In this document: piece by piece, positions 24,906 to 32,727 of the stretch
How the letters are laid out: each line of letters begins with the position of its first letter
Position numbering within the stretch: the stretch's first letter is position 1
The notes under the pieces: generated by a model
What the model saw: only the letters and a program-made list of their open reading frames with translations
The model's database searches: none
What the model was told of the DNA's origin: nothing
Translations under genes and position numbers: made by a program
NCBI RefSeq assembly: GCF_000716715.1
Contig: NZ_JNYJ01000001.1
Coordinates: 124,001 to 188,000 of the forward strand
Reading direction: 5' to 3'
DNA: 64,000 nt
Origin: Dactylosporangium aurantiacum
GTDB lineage: Bacteria > Actinomycetota > Actinomycetes > Mycobacteriales > Micromonosporaceae

Positions 24906-25634
24906 TCAGCGTTGCGCGGCCGTGCCGAGCAGGTGACCCTCGTGGTCGGAGACGGTGACCTTGTCGACGTTCGGCAGCTGGATCGAGCTCGCTCCCGTCA
25001 CCCGCGCCGACGCCGACGCCGTGCGTCCCCAGCAGGCCGCCTGCTCCTCCTGGCCGCCGCGGCCGACCACCCGCAGCACGTACGGCCCGTCCCCGGGCAG
25101 GCCGCTGAGCTCCAGCGCGACCGACACGCCCCACTGCCGCGGGGTGAGCGTCGCCCGCCCGGACAGGGCGCTGCCGGCCGCCGCCACGAACTGCACGACC
25201 GTGCCGGCCGGCGCGCTGGACTGTGTCACCTGCTGCTGGCCGGTCGGGCGCGGGTCGGTCGCCGGCTGCGGGGCGGCCCGTGGCCACAGCACGGCCCCGG
25301 CGGTGAGCAGGGCGAGCGCGGTGGCGCCCGCGGCGGCGCCGGCGAGCAGCCCGGCGCGGTGCCGGCGACCGCGGGGCGCCGCCTGCCGGCTGCGGCGCAG
25401 CAGCGCGTCGAGGCCGTCGCGGGTCGGCGCCTCCAGCGGCGCGGGCGGGCCGGCCGGCAGCCGCTGCAGCAGCTCCGGCACCGGCGCCAGCCGGTCGGCC
25501 TCGGCGCGGCAGTCGGCGCAGCCGCTCAGGTGCGCGTCGACCAGCGTCCGGTCGGTCTCGTCGAGGCCGCCGAGGACGTACCCTCCGAGCAGCGGGCGCA
25601 CGATGTCGTGCTCACCGCGCTGCGCAGCGCTCAT
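24906..25634 (-). CDS. Membrane anti-sigma factor with ZAS zinc motif
   Basis: A 242-aa protein. The cytoplasmic N-terminus has the H-x3-C-x2-C motif (H35, C39, C42) of zinc anti-sigma domains, a hydrophobic helix (about 96-115) and an outer domain with FVAAAGSALSGRATLTP, like the RskA-type sensor region. It should sequester the ECF sigma factor encoded immediately upstream, whose stop overlaps its ATG by 4 bp. The signal is unknown. Confidence 0.9.
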   Translation of the reverse strand: MSAAQRGEHDIVRPLLGGYVLGGLDETDRTLVDAHLSGCADCRAEADRLAPVPELLQRLPAGPPAPLEAPTRDGLDALLRRSRQAAPRGRRHRAGLLAGAAAGATALALLTAGAVLWPRAAPQPATDPRPTGQQQVTQSSAPAGTVVQFVAAAGSALSGRATLTPRQWGVSVALELSGLPGDGPYVLRVVGRGGQEEQAACWGRTASASARVTGASSIQLPNVDKVTVSDHEGHLLGTAAQR

Positions 25635-26140
25635 CGCAGCACCCCCATCTCCTCGAACACCGCGCGCAGGGCCCGGACCGCATAGTAGGCACGGGACTTG
25701 ACGGTCCCCTCCGGCACCGACAGGCGGCGGGCGGTGTCGGCGACGGTACGCCCGTCGTAGTACACGGACTCCACGACCTGCCGGTGCTCGACGGAGAGCC
25801 GGTCCAGGGCGGCGCGCACGAGCCAGCCCTCGACGAGCTCGTCGACGTTGTCGGTGTCGGCGACGGCCGCGATCGCGTCCGGGTCGTCGACGAGCCGGGG
25901 CCGGCGCTGGTCCGCCCGCCAGGCGTTGCTGACCACGTTGCGGGCGATCGTCAGCAGGTACGAGCGGGTGGTGTCCCGGCTCACGTCGATCCGCCCGATG
26001 TGCTTCCACGCCCGCAGGAGCGTCTCCTGCACGAGGTCCTCGGCGCGGTGGCGGTCGCGTTCGTACCGCGAGACGAAGCCGAGCAGCACACCGTAGTGCT
26101 CGGTGTACAGCGCGGTCATCAGCTCCTCGTCCGTGGTCAA
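25631..26140 (-). CDS. ECF RNA polymerase sigma factor
   Basis: A 169-aa sigma factor. Region 2 includes HYGVLLGFVSRYERDRHRAE and DLVQETLLRAWKHI, region 4 ends with the HTH VADTARRLSVPEGTVKSRAYY. It lacks regions 1 and 3. The layout with a ZAS anti-sigma factor is like mycobacterial SigL/RslA. ATGA overlap with the anti-sigma gene indicates coupled translation. Autoregulation is likely but no site was identified. Confidence 0.93.
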   Translation of the reverse strand: MTTDEELMTALYTEHYGVLLGFVSRYERDRHRAEDLVQETLLRAWKHIGRIDVSRDTTRSYLLTIARNVVSNAWRADQRRPRLVDDPDAIAAVADTDNVDELVEGWLVRAALDRLSVEHRQVVESVYYDGRTVADTARRLSVPEGTVKSRAYYAVRALRAVFEEMGVLR

Positions 26141-26232
26141 CCGGGTCTCCCTCGTCGGCGCGGGTCCTGCTGACGTCTACCCCACCAGACAGTTGCGGGT
26201 TCAACCACCCTTGCGGGGACCTGATGCGCAGA

Positions 26233-26260
26233 ACCCCGCGCGCCGGGCGGCGCGCGGGGT
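26233..26260 (-). terminator. Hairpin terminator after the YcnI gene
   Basis: ACCCCGCGCGCC (26233-26244) and GGCGCGCGGGGT (26249-26260) form a perfect 12-bp stem with loop GGGC, 22 bp after the YcnI stop on the reverse strand and between it and the sigma factor gene. Confidence 0.8.
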
Positions 26261-26281
26261 CCGTGGAGCGTGGCGGTGCGG

Positions 26282-27001
26282 TCAGGCGGTGCCGCGCGGT
26301 GCCGCCCGGCGGAACGCGAGGACCGCCACGACCAGGCCGGCGAGGCCGAGCACGAGGCCGGCGGCGCCGAGACCGATCGCGGCGCCGTCGCCGTCGTCGT
26401 CGCCGTCGTCGTCCGCCACGGCGGCCGGGCCGGCGGCCGCGGACGCCGGTGCGGACGCGCCGGCCTTGGGGGTGAGCTTCAGCACCGGCGCGGGGTGCTC
26501 CGCCTCGGCGCCGGCGGCCGGCTCGTCGATCCAGCGCACGATCTCGCCGTTGGAGTACGTCTGCAGCGCCTTGAACACGAGCTGGTCGGTCACCGGCAGC
26601 GGGCCGAGGGAGACGTCGAACTCCTGGAACGTGTGCGGCTTGATCTCCGCACCCGCCGACGCGGTCCAGGTGATCTTCGAGACCGCCTCGGTGAGCTCGC
26701 CGTCGTCGGTCTTGACCGGGGTGGCGAGCTTGCTGGTCTCGGTGGCGGCGGTCCAGCCCTGGACGGGCTTGAGCGACACCGACGCGATCGGCTTGTCGGT
26801 CGGCAGCGCGATCTCGAGCTTGGTGGTGGAGGCGTCGTCGCGCTCGTTCGGCACCCGGAACGTCACCTTCGTGTACCCGCCCTGCGTGGCGGTGCCCGGG
26901 TTGACGGTGACGTGAGCGGAGGCGGCGGCGGGGAAGGCGAGTGCAGCGGCGGCGGCCGCGGCGACGGCGACACCCGCGCGGACCACGTGGGTCAGGCGCA
27001 T
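26282..27001 (-). CDS. YcnI/DUF1775 copper-associated membrane-anchored protein
   Basis: A 239-aa exported protein. The signal peptide ends SAASA and the mature chain begins with HVTVNPG, placing His at the N-terminus as in B. subtilis YcnI, where it binds Cu(II). The beta-rich YcnI domain spans about residues 33-170, then a Pro/Ala linker, an Asp/Gly stretch (DDDGDDDGD) and a C-terminal membrane helix (AIGLGAAGLVLGLAGLVVAV). It probably delivers copper to cuproenzymes; no cop or sco gene is adjacent. ATG at 27001 is chosen after the IMRLTHVV start. Confidence 0.9.
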   Translation of the reverse strand: MRLTHVVRAGVAVAAAAAAALAFPAAASAHVTVNPGTATQGGYTKVTFRVPNERDDASTTKLEIALPTDKPIASVSLKPVQGWTAATETSKLATPVKTDDGELTEAVSKITWTASAGAEIKPHTFQEFDVSLGPLPVTDQLVFKALQTYSNGEIVRWIDEPAAGAEAEHPAPVLKLTPKAGASAPASAAAGPAAVADDDGDDDGDGAAIGLGAAGLVLGLAGLVVAVLAFRRAAPRGTA

Positions 27002-27089
27002 GATGCGGGCTGTCCTCTCGGGAAGACGGTTTGGCAAGGTCAGCGGGTAGTCGCCGGCGGCGGCCGGAAAGTTCCCGCGACGTTCGCGT

Positions 27090-27554
27090 TCACCGCAGAT
27101 CGGCCGGGTCGGCGTACGCGGTGCCGAGCGCGGTCACCGCGAACAGGCCGACCGCCAGGACGTGCACCCCGGTGCACCACAGGCAGATCGCGTCGAGGGT
27201 GAACAGCTCCGCGAACACCAGCCAGACGACGAACAGCACCCCGACGGCCGAGCTCGCGAGCCGGGCGAGCCGCACGTCCCGGCGCGTCGAGCGCCACAGC
27301 AGCGACAGGACGATCATGACCGCGAAGTACAGCAGCCCCAGGACGGCGACGGGCACGCCGAACACGGTCGACTGCGCGCTGGTGGTGACCTTCAGGCAGT
27401 TCAGCGCGCCGGTGTCGGGGCACGCGAGGGTGGTCGAGGACGAGTAGTGCTCGATCGTCAGGTACAGCGACAGGGCCAGGCCGAGCACGGACAGCACCAG
27501 CGACACCGGGGGCACCCACCGCTGGACCACGGGGTCGGCGACGGTCTCGGTCAT
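27090..27554 (-). CDS. VKOR-family membrane protein
   Basis: A 154-aa four-helix protein that re-oxidises thiol oxidases using quinone. The loop cysteines occur as LACPDTGALNCL and the active-site pair as ICLWCTG, the order expected for VKOR. Hydrophobic helices cover most of the remaining sequence. The start, ATG 27554, lies 11 bp after the stop of the DUF929 gene in the same transcript. Together they should form the extracytoplasmic disulfide-making pathway. Confidence 0.92.
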   Translation of the reverse strand: MTETVADPVVQRWVPPVSLVLSVLGLALSLYLTIEHYSSSTTLACPDTGALNCLKVTTSAQSTVFGVPVAVLGLLYFAVMIVLSLLWRSTRRDVRLARLASSAVGVLFVVWLVFAELFTLDAICLWCTGVHVLAVGLFAVTALGTAYADPADLR

Positions 27555-27565
27555 CTCCACGCCCT

Positions 27566-28486
27566 TCATCCGATCTTGCCCTGGAACGCGGTGGCCGCCG
27601 GGCCGGTGCAGACGTTCGCCGGCTTGCCGTCGGTGAGCTTGCACAGCACGGTGGTGATCGCGTTGGCGTTGCCGAGCACGGCCTTGGCGATCTCGCTGTC
27701 CGGGTCGCTCAGCGCCGCCGTGACCTGCTGGGCGCTCATCCCGGCGAGCAGCTCGGGGCTGAAGGACGCCCCGCCGGCCAGGGCCTGGTTGGCGAAGTCG
27801 ATGAACGGGATCGTCCCGGCGGACTTCGCGTCCACGTACGGCGGGGCGTTGAACTGCTGCACCACCTTCGCCTGCTGCGGGGTCAGCTGGTCCAGCGGCG
27901 CGTAGGAGCCGCCCTGGCGGGTGCGGCCGCTGGTCTCCACGCCCTGGAAGGTGAGCACGTCGCTGGTGTACGTGCTGCCGTGGAACGACACCGTCGGCGT
28001 GTTCGGGTACACGTCGTCCGACGCGGACGCGGTGATCGTCAGCCCGCTGAACGTGCCGAACCGGGACAGCGCCACCACCACCGGCCAGCGCTGCGCGGCG
28101 CAGAACGGGCAGTACTCGGCGCCGACGTACAGCACCAGCGGCTTGCCGCCCTCGGTGAGCACCTGCTGGCCGGTGACCGGCTTCGGCAGTATCTCCGCGG
28201 ACCCGGTGCCGACCTGGTCGAGGGTGGCCGCGGGCACCGACGTCAGGCTCGCCACGATCGCGGCGGCCGCTTCCCCGGTCGGGAAGGGCGCGGCCGGCTC
28301 GCCACCACCGCCCCCGCCCGCGCCGCCGAGCTTCGCCACGACCATCACCGCGAACACGGCCAGGACCGCGACGATCGAGATGTTCGCCCGGCGCATCCTG
28401 CCCTTCCGGGCGGCGGTGCGCTCCTGGATCATCCGCATGCGTCGCGCGTACTCGCGCGAGTCCCGCTGGCGCTTCGACACGCGCAA
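27566..28486 (-). CDS. DUF929 membrane-anchored thiol oxidase-like protein
   Basis: A 306-aa protein. A very basic cytoplasmic tail (first 33 residues) leads to a membrane helix ([18 protein letters not shown]) and a Gly/Pro linker. The outer domain contains the thioredoxin-like active site [14 protein letters not shown]929 proteins pair with VKOR in several actinobacteria and archaea, consistent with this gene order. It is the likely disulfide donor to secreted proteins. ATG at 28486 begins [13 protein letters not shown]. Confidence 0.88.
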   Translation of the reverse strand: MRVSKRQRDSREYARRMRMIQERTAARKGRMRRANISIVAVLAVFAVMVVAKLGGAGGGGGGEPAAPFPTGEAAAAIVASLTSVPAATLDQVGTGSAEILPKPVTGQQVLTEGGKPLVLYVGAEYCPFCAAQRWPVVVALSRFGTFSGLTITASASDDVYPNTPTVSFHGSTYTSDVLTFQGVETSGRTRQGGSYAPLDQLTPQQAKVVQQFNAPPYVDAKSAGTIPFIDFANQALAGGASFSPELLAGMSAQQVTAALSDPDSEIAKAVLGNANAITTVLCKLTDGKPANVCTGPAATAFQGKIG

Positions 28487-28699
28487 CCTCCACTCGTCTG
28501 CCGGTTAGTCGTCCGCGACCCGCCAACGGTTCCCTCCGCGGCGAACTTTAGGCAGCGCGGTCCCGCCGTCGCGCTCGGTGGACGGTCCGCCACGCCGGGT
28601 GTGCCGCAGATCTTGCGCCGGCCCCGGCGCGGGTGCACTGTGGCTTGTCGGCACCAGGAGCATTGACCGAGCACGGATGCGAAGGGGCGAGCCCACACC

Positions 28700-29527
28700 A
28701 TGCAGCGACGACACCTTCTGACAGCGGCGGCGAGCGGCGCGGTGGCCGGGGCCGCCGGCCTGGCCGGCAGCGCCGCTGCCGCGGGGAGCGGGGGCGCAGC
28801 GTTGAAGCCCGGCAAGACCCGGTTGATCAGCCTGTCGCACGTCAACGACCCGGCGAGGACGAACATCTACCCGGGCGACCCGGCGTTCGAGCTGGAGACG
28901 ATCGCGACCATCGAGGAGGACGGCTACTACCTGCAGTACGTCCGGGAGGGCGAGGCGACCGGCACCCACTGGGGCGCGCCCGGGCACTTCAACGCCGGTG
29001 AGCCCCTGGCGGACGACCTCGACCCGAACGACCTGTTCCTGCCCGCCGTCAAGATCGACGTGCGGGACAAGTGCGCCCGCGACGCCGACTACGCGCTGAC
29101 GGTCGACGACGTGCGGCAGTGGGAGCGCCGGCACGGCCGGATCCCGGACGAGTCCATGATCATCATGTGGACCGGCTGGGAGTACAAGTGGGGCACCGAC
29201 GCCTTCCCGAACCTCGACGCCGACGGCGTCCTGCACCAGCCGGGGTTCGCCCCGGAGACCGTCCAGTGGTTCATCGACACCGGCCGGATCGGGCGCAACG
29301 GCGGCACGGGCATCGACACGTTCGGCCCCGACCTCGGCACCGACCCCGAGTTCCGGGCGTCGCTGCTGGTGTACCGCCGCCACCGGATCAGCCTGGAGAT
29401 CCTGGCGAACCTCGCCCAGTTCCCGACGACCGGCGCCTCGATCCTGTGCGGCGGTTTCATCAACGCGAAGGGCTCGGGCTCCACCGCGCTCATCTACGGC
29501 GTCATCCCGCCCGGCGTGCACGTCTGA
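28700..29527 (+). CDS. Tat-exported cyclase-family metal hydrolase
   Basis: A 275-aa enzyme of the cyclase/kynurenine formamidase-like family. The N-terminus has RRHLLTAAASGAVAGAAG, a twin-arginine-type signal. The metal motif appears as ATGTHWGAPGHF rather than the usual HxGTHxDxPxH, so the first Asp is replaced by Gly. The second part (MWTGWEYKWGTDAF, RHRISLEILANL) is recognisable. Family members open cyclic amides or formyl groups; the substrate is unknown. The start is ATG at 28700, with AAGGGGCGAG upstream. Confidence 0.83.
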   Translation: MQRRHLLTAAASGAVAGAAGLAGSAAAAGSGGAALKPGKTRLISLSHVNDPARTNIYPGDPAFELETIATIEEDGYYLQYVREGEATGTHWGAPGHFNAGEPLADDLDPNDLFLPAVKIDVRDKCARDADYALTVDDVRQWERRHGRIPDESMIIMWTGWEYKWGTDAFPNLDADGVLHQPGFAPETVQWFIDTGRIGRNGGTGIDTFGPDLGTDPEFRASLLVYRRHRISLEILANLAQFPTTGASILCGGFINAKGSGSTALIYGVIPPGVHV

Positions 29528-29583
29528 GCAGACCGCCGCGGGTTGCGGCTCAAGTCGCGCCTCCGGGTGCCGATGCGGTGCAT

Positions 29584-30138
29584 GTGGAAGGCATCGCCGG
29601 CATCGCCACCCGGATGGCAGAGATCCGTCACCAGCTCGCCGCGTTCCGCCCGCCGGCCCCGCCGGCCGCCGGCGAGGCCGGCGCGTTCGCCGAGGCGCTG
29701 ACGGCGGCGTCCGGCGCGGCCGCGTCAGGGTCGGCCGTGTCGGGGTCGGCCGCGGCGCTGCGGGGCCGGTACGCCAACGGCCGCATCCCCGCCGCCGCCC
29801 TCGCCGAGGTCGCCGGCACCGGCCACCGCCTCGCCGCGCCCGCCGCGGCGGCGATGGAGGCGCTGCTGCGCACGGCCCGGGCCGACGGCGTCACGATCGG
29901 CATCACCGACTCGTACCGCGGCTACGACGAGCAGGTCGACCTCGCGCGCCGCAAGGGCCTCTACTCCCAGGGCGGCCTGGCCGCGAAGCCCGGCACCAGC
30001 GACCACGGCTGGGGCCTCGCCGTCGACCTGGACCTGGACGCGAAGGCGCAGGCGTGGATGCGGGCCAACGCCGGCCGGTTCGGCTTCACCGAGAACACCC
30101 CGCGCGAGCCCTGGCACTGGAAGTTCACCGGCGCCTGA
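29584..30138 (+). CDS. M15 (VanY-type) D,D-carboxypeptidase-like protein
   Basis: The C-terminal part (about residues 75-184) is a LAS metallopeptidase: the GTSDHGWGLAVDLD motif gives the S-x-H-x6-D zinc ligands and EPWHWKF the final His. The N-terminus (EGIAGIATRMAEIRHQLA) is a helix resembling those found in actinomycete phage-like or secretion-associated peptidases, followed by an Ala/Ser-rich hinge. No signal peptide is visible, so export must rely on another route. Start codon is uncertain: GTG 29584 is used and GTG 29578 is equally possible. Confidence 0.8.
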   Translation: MEGIAGIATRMAEIRHQLAAFRPPAPPAAGEAGAFAEALTAASGAAASGSAVSGSAAALRGRYANGRIPAAALAEVAGTGHRLAAPAAAAMEALLRTARADGVTIGITDSYRGYDEQVDLARRKGLYSQGGLAAKPGTSDHGWGLAVDLDLDAKAQAWMRANAGRFGFTENTPREPWHWKFTGA

Positions 30139-30178
30139 GACCTCGGCGGTGCCGGGCCGGCCCGGTTAGGCTGCCGGG

Positions 30179-30634
30179 ATGCTGCTGTCGCTGCTGCTCA
30201 CCGCGCACCTCGGCCTGGCCGCGATGTGGTGCGGGTCGATGGGCTACAGCCTGCTGGTCGTCCAGCCGAAGGTCGCCCGGTTCGGGTTCGACGACGACCG
30301 GCTCGAGGAGTTCCTGACGCTGCTCGCCCAGGGCAACCGCTGGAAGGTCGTGCCGATCGTCGCGGCCCTGCTCGCCACCGCCGCCGCCGTCGCGGCCCTC
30401 ACCTGCGGCGCCACCAGGCTCACGTTCCTGGGGGCGCTGCTGCTGTACGCGGCGGCCGCGGCCGTCTTCGCCGACGTGTCCTGGCGCCACTGGCCGGCCC
30501 GGGTCTTCGCGCTGCCCGAGGAGCGCCCCGCGCTGCGCCGCGCCCTGCGCTTGCGGGCCTGGACGATGCTGGTCCTCGTGGGCACCGCGTTCGCCGCCGC
30601 GCTGGTGACCACGGTGTGGGCCGCCCGCTGTTAG
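30179..30634 (+). CDS. Four-helix membrane protein
   Basis: A 151-aa protein with four hydrophobic segments (about 1-27, 55-77, 80-98 and 128-148) and charged loops between them (KVARFGFDDDRLEE; RHWPARVFALPEERP). No domain recognised. It lies 40 bp after the M15 peptidase gene and may be in the same transcript. Confidence 0.7.
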   Translation: MLLSLLLTAHLGLAAMWCGSMGYSLLVVQPKVARFGFDDDRLEEFLTLLAQGNRWKVVPIVAALLATAAAVAALTCGATRLTFLGALLLYAAAAAVFADVSWRHWPARVFALPEERPALRRALRLRAWTMLVLVGTAFAAALVTTVWAARC

Positions 30635-30681
30635 GGTTTCGCGGGCGAGCACCGTCGATGTGTTCCGCCCCGCCCCGCCCC

Positions 30682-30713
30682 GGCAATTCGGCAGTTCGGC
30701 AGTTCGGCAGTTC
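30682..30713. repeat. 8-bp tandem repeat (4 units) upstream of the HhH gene
   Basis: GGCAATTC is followed by three perfect copies of GGCAGTTC, ending just before the GCAGGAGG ribosome-binding site. Copy-number change would alter the leader immediately ahead of the gene. Confidence 0.92.
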
Positions 30714-30727
30714 GGCAGGAGGACCAG

Positions 30728-31687
30728 ATGCATCCCGCACCCGACCGCCCGGGGTTCGGCTGGAAGCTGCTGCAGAGCTGGTGGGTGCTCATCTCCCTCT
30801 TCGGCTTCGGCTGCTTCAGCGGCGCCGGCATCCTCCTCGTCGGCCTGCGCGCCCGCAAGCCCGCCTGGTGGGGCCCTGGCGTCGGGTACCTGCTGGTCGG
30901 CACCGGCATGATCATCGCCTCGGAGAAGGCGTCCGACCCGACCGACCCGGCCAGCGGCGGCGGTTTCGCCTTCCTGTGGCTGCTGCTGTGGTTCGTGTGC
31001 GTCGTGCACTCGATCGTGCTCAACGTGTACTGGCTGCGCTGGCAGGAACAGCGCCGGGCCGCCGCCTACCCCCAGCCCGCCGCCTTCGGCTCACCCGCGG
31101 TCCCGGCCGCCGCCTTCGGCTCGCCGGCCGGGTTCGGCTCGCCGGCCGGCTTCGGTTCGCCGGTGGGCCCGGCCTCGGCGGTGCCGTACGCGAGCTCGTC
31201 CACGACGGCGTCGTCGGGCTTCCCCGCGCAGTACGCCCAGCCGGCCACCCCGCCGCACGGCTACCCGCCCCAGGCGACCCCGTCACACGGCTTCCCGGCG
31301 CAGGCCACCCCTTCGCAGGGCTTCCCGGCGCAGGCGACCCCTGCGCAGGGCTTCCCGGCGCAGGCCGCCGTGTCGCAGCCGTTCCCGTCGACGTCGACCA
31401 CCCCGTGGCCGGCCCCGACCCCGTGGTCCCCGACCACCTCCGCTCCGGTCCAGGCCCCGGTCCCGGCCGCGTTCCCCGCCCCGGTCGACGTCAACACCGC
31501 CGACGCGACGACCCTCGCCACCCTTGAGGGCTTCGACGCCGCCCGCATCGCCTATGTGCTGTCCGAGCGTCACCGCCGCGGCGGCTTCACCAGCCTCACC
31601 GACTTCGCGACCACCGCCCAGCTGTCCCCGCACCAGTTCGAACGCCTCCAGCACCGCCTGACCCTCTCCCCACCCCGCGCCTTCTGA
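30728..31687 (+). CDS. Membrane protein with C-terminal helix-hairpin-helix domain
   Basis: A 319-aa protein. Three hydrophobic segments occupy residues 15-100 (SWWVLISLFGFGCFSGAGIL and the following two). A Pro/Ala/Ser/Gln-rich linker with repeats follows, and the last 65 residues form a ComEA-like HhH unit: VDVNTADATTLATLEGFDAA, then RHRRGGFTSLTDF. ComEA binds incoming DNA outside the membrane; topology here is uncertain. ATG at 30728 has a strong ribosome-binding site. Confidence 0.8.
   Translation: MHPAPDRPGFGWKLLQSWWVLISLFGFGCFSGAGILLVGLRARKPAWWGPGVGYLLVGTGMIIASEKASDPTDPASGGGFAFLWLLLWFVCVVHSIVLNVYWLRWQEQRRAAAYPQPAAFGSPAVPAAAFGSPAGFGSPAGFGSPVGPASAVPYASSSTTASSGFPAQYAQPATPPHGYPPQATPSHGFPAQATPSQGFPAQATPAQGFPAQAAVSQPFPSTSTTPWPAPTPWSPTTSAPVQAPVPAAFPAPVDVNTADATTLATLEGFDAARIAYVLSERHRRGGFTSLTDFATTAQLSPHQFERLQHRLTLSPPRAF
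31289..31378 (+). repeat. In-frame 30-bp tandem repeat (3 units)
   Basis: Three near-identical 30-bp units within the HhH gene encode GFPAQATPAQ-like decapeptides. A shorter related unit (GFGSPA) is repeated upstream at about 31,130-31,160. Confidence 0.88.
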
Positions 31688-32103
31688 GCGCGCGGCGGCG
31701 CGCACCCGGTCGCGGTCCACGTGCCCGAGACGGTGCGGCAGCCGTCTGCCGGCCCGACCGGTGCGGCACGGACGGCGGCAGTGTCTGAGCCCTCCCGGCG
31801 GTGGTGCGGTGGAGTGGCGGCGGCAGCCGCGTCGGTGCGACTCACCGCTGCGGTGCGCGCCGCCCTCGCCGGCGGGGACCCGGACCGCGCCGGCGGCGGG
31901 CTGGGCGCCGGCCGTAGATGCCGGGCGGGTGCCGCGGCAAGGCGCGACACGTTGCGCCGCGTGGCGGGTGGCCGGGCCGTGGCGGTGGGCTCGACGCGGT
32001 CCGCGGGTGCGGAACCGGGTCTCGCGGCTGCCCTCCGTCATCGAGGGGTGCGCACCCCCGCGTCCAGCGCCGTCACCCGCGGCGACCACCCTCGCACGCG
32101 CGG
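31688..32103. other. Intergenic region
   Basis: About 415 bp of GC-rich sequence between convergent genes. Long open frames exist on both strands, as everywhere in this DNA, but none has protein-like composition or a ribosome-binding site. No repeat or hairpin stands out. Confidence 0.5.
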
Positions 32104-32727
32104 CTACCGGACGAGGAGGACCACCAGGGTACGGGGACCGTGGACGCCCTCGACGCGGTCGAGCTCGATGTCGCTGGTGGCGGACGGGCCGCTGATCAGG
32201 GTCAGGGGGCGGGTGGGGGCGAGGCGGGCGAGCAGGTCCGGGACGGTGTGCACGACCTGGTCGGCGCGGACCACGCAGAAGTGCCGGTCGGGCACCAGGG
32301 AGATGGCCCGGCGGCCCTGGTCGGGGGCGCCGTCCAGGGCGATCGTGCCGGTCTCCGCGCACGCCGCGGCGCATGCGGTGACGACGCCGGCGAAGGTGTC
32401 CAGGTCGCGGGGGGTGAGCGTGCCGTCGTCGGGGACGGCGTCGAGGTCCCAGGTGGGTGGCAGGCCCGGCGGGACGATGAGGCGGCCGCCCGGCGGCAGC
32501 GTCGCGGCGACGGCGGCGCGCAGGTCGGCGGGGAGCGTCGCGGCGGTGGTCGGCACCACCGTGGCCTTGTAGTCGACGAGACGGTCGGTGAGCAGGTCGA
32601 GCAGCTCGGGGGAGCCGGCCGGGTGATCGCCGGTGCGCCGGTAGTCACGGGGGACGGCGGGCGCGACCGGGTCGGGGCCGAGGGCGGCCCGGATGCGGGC
32701 CAGCACCACCTGGCGGGCGTCAGTCAC
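32104..32727 (-). CDS. lutC: LutC, L-lactate utilization LUD-domain protein
   Basis: A 207-aa LUD (DUF162) protein, the third component of the LutABC complex that oxidises L-lactate to pyruvate. The motif ETGTIALDG and ending PRTLVVLLVR are typical; the N-terminal helix has ARIRAALG. Its start (ATG 32727) overlaps the end of lutB by 8 bp. It is the last gene of rhaR-lutA-lutB-lutC. Confidence 0.93.
   Translation of the reverse strand: MTDARQVVLARIRAALGPDPVAPAVPRDYRRTGDHPAGSPELLDLLTDRLVDYKATVVPTTAATLPADLRAAVAATLPPGGRLIVPPGLPPTWDLDAVPDDGTLTPRDLDTFAGVVTACAAACAETGTIALDGAPDQGRRAISLVPDRHFCVVRADQVVHTVPDLLARLAPTRPLTLISGPSATSDIELDRVEGVHGPRTLVVLLVR

Noticed and set aside
29530..29583. Riboswitch (c-di-AMP type) upstream of the M15 peptidase
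   Set aside because: The gap is only about 55 bp and shows no recognisable fold; the same was true upstream of the potassium channel.
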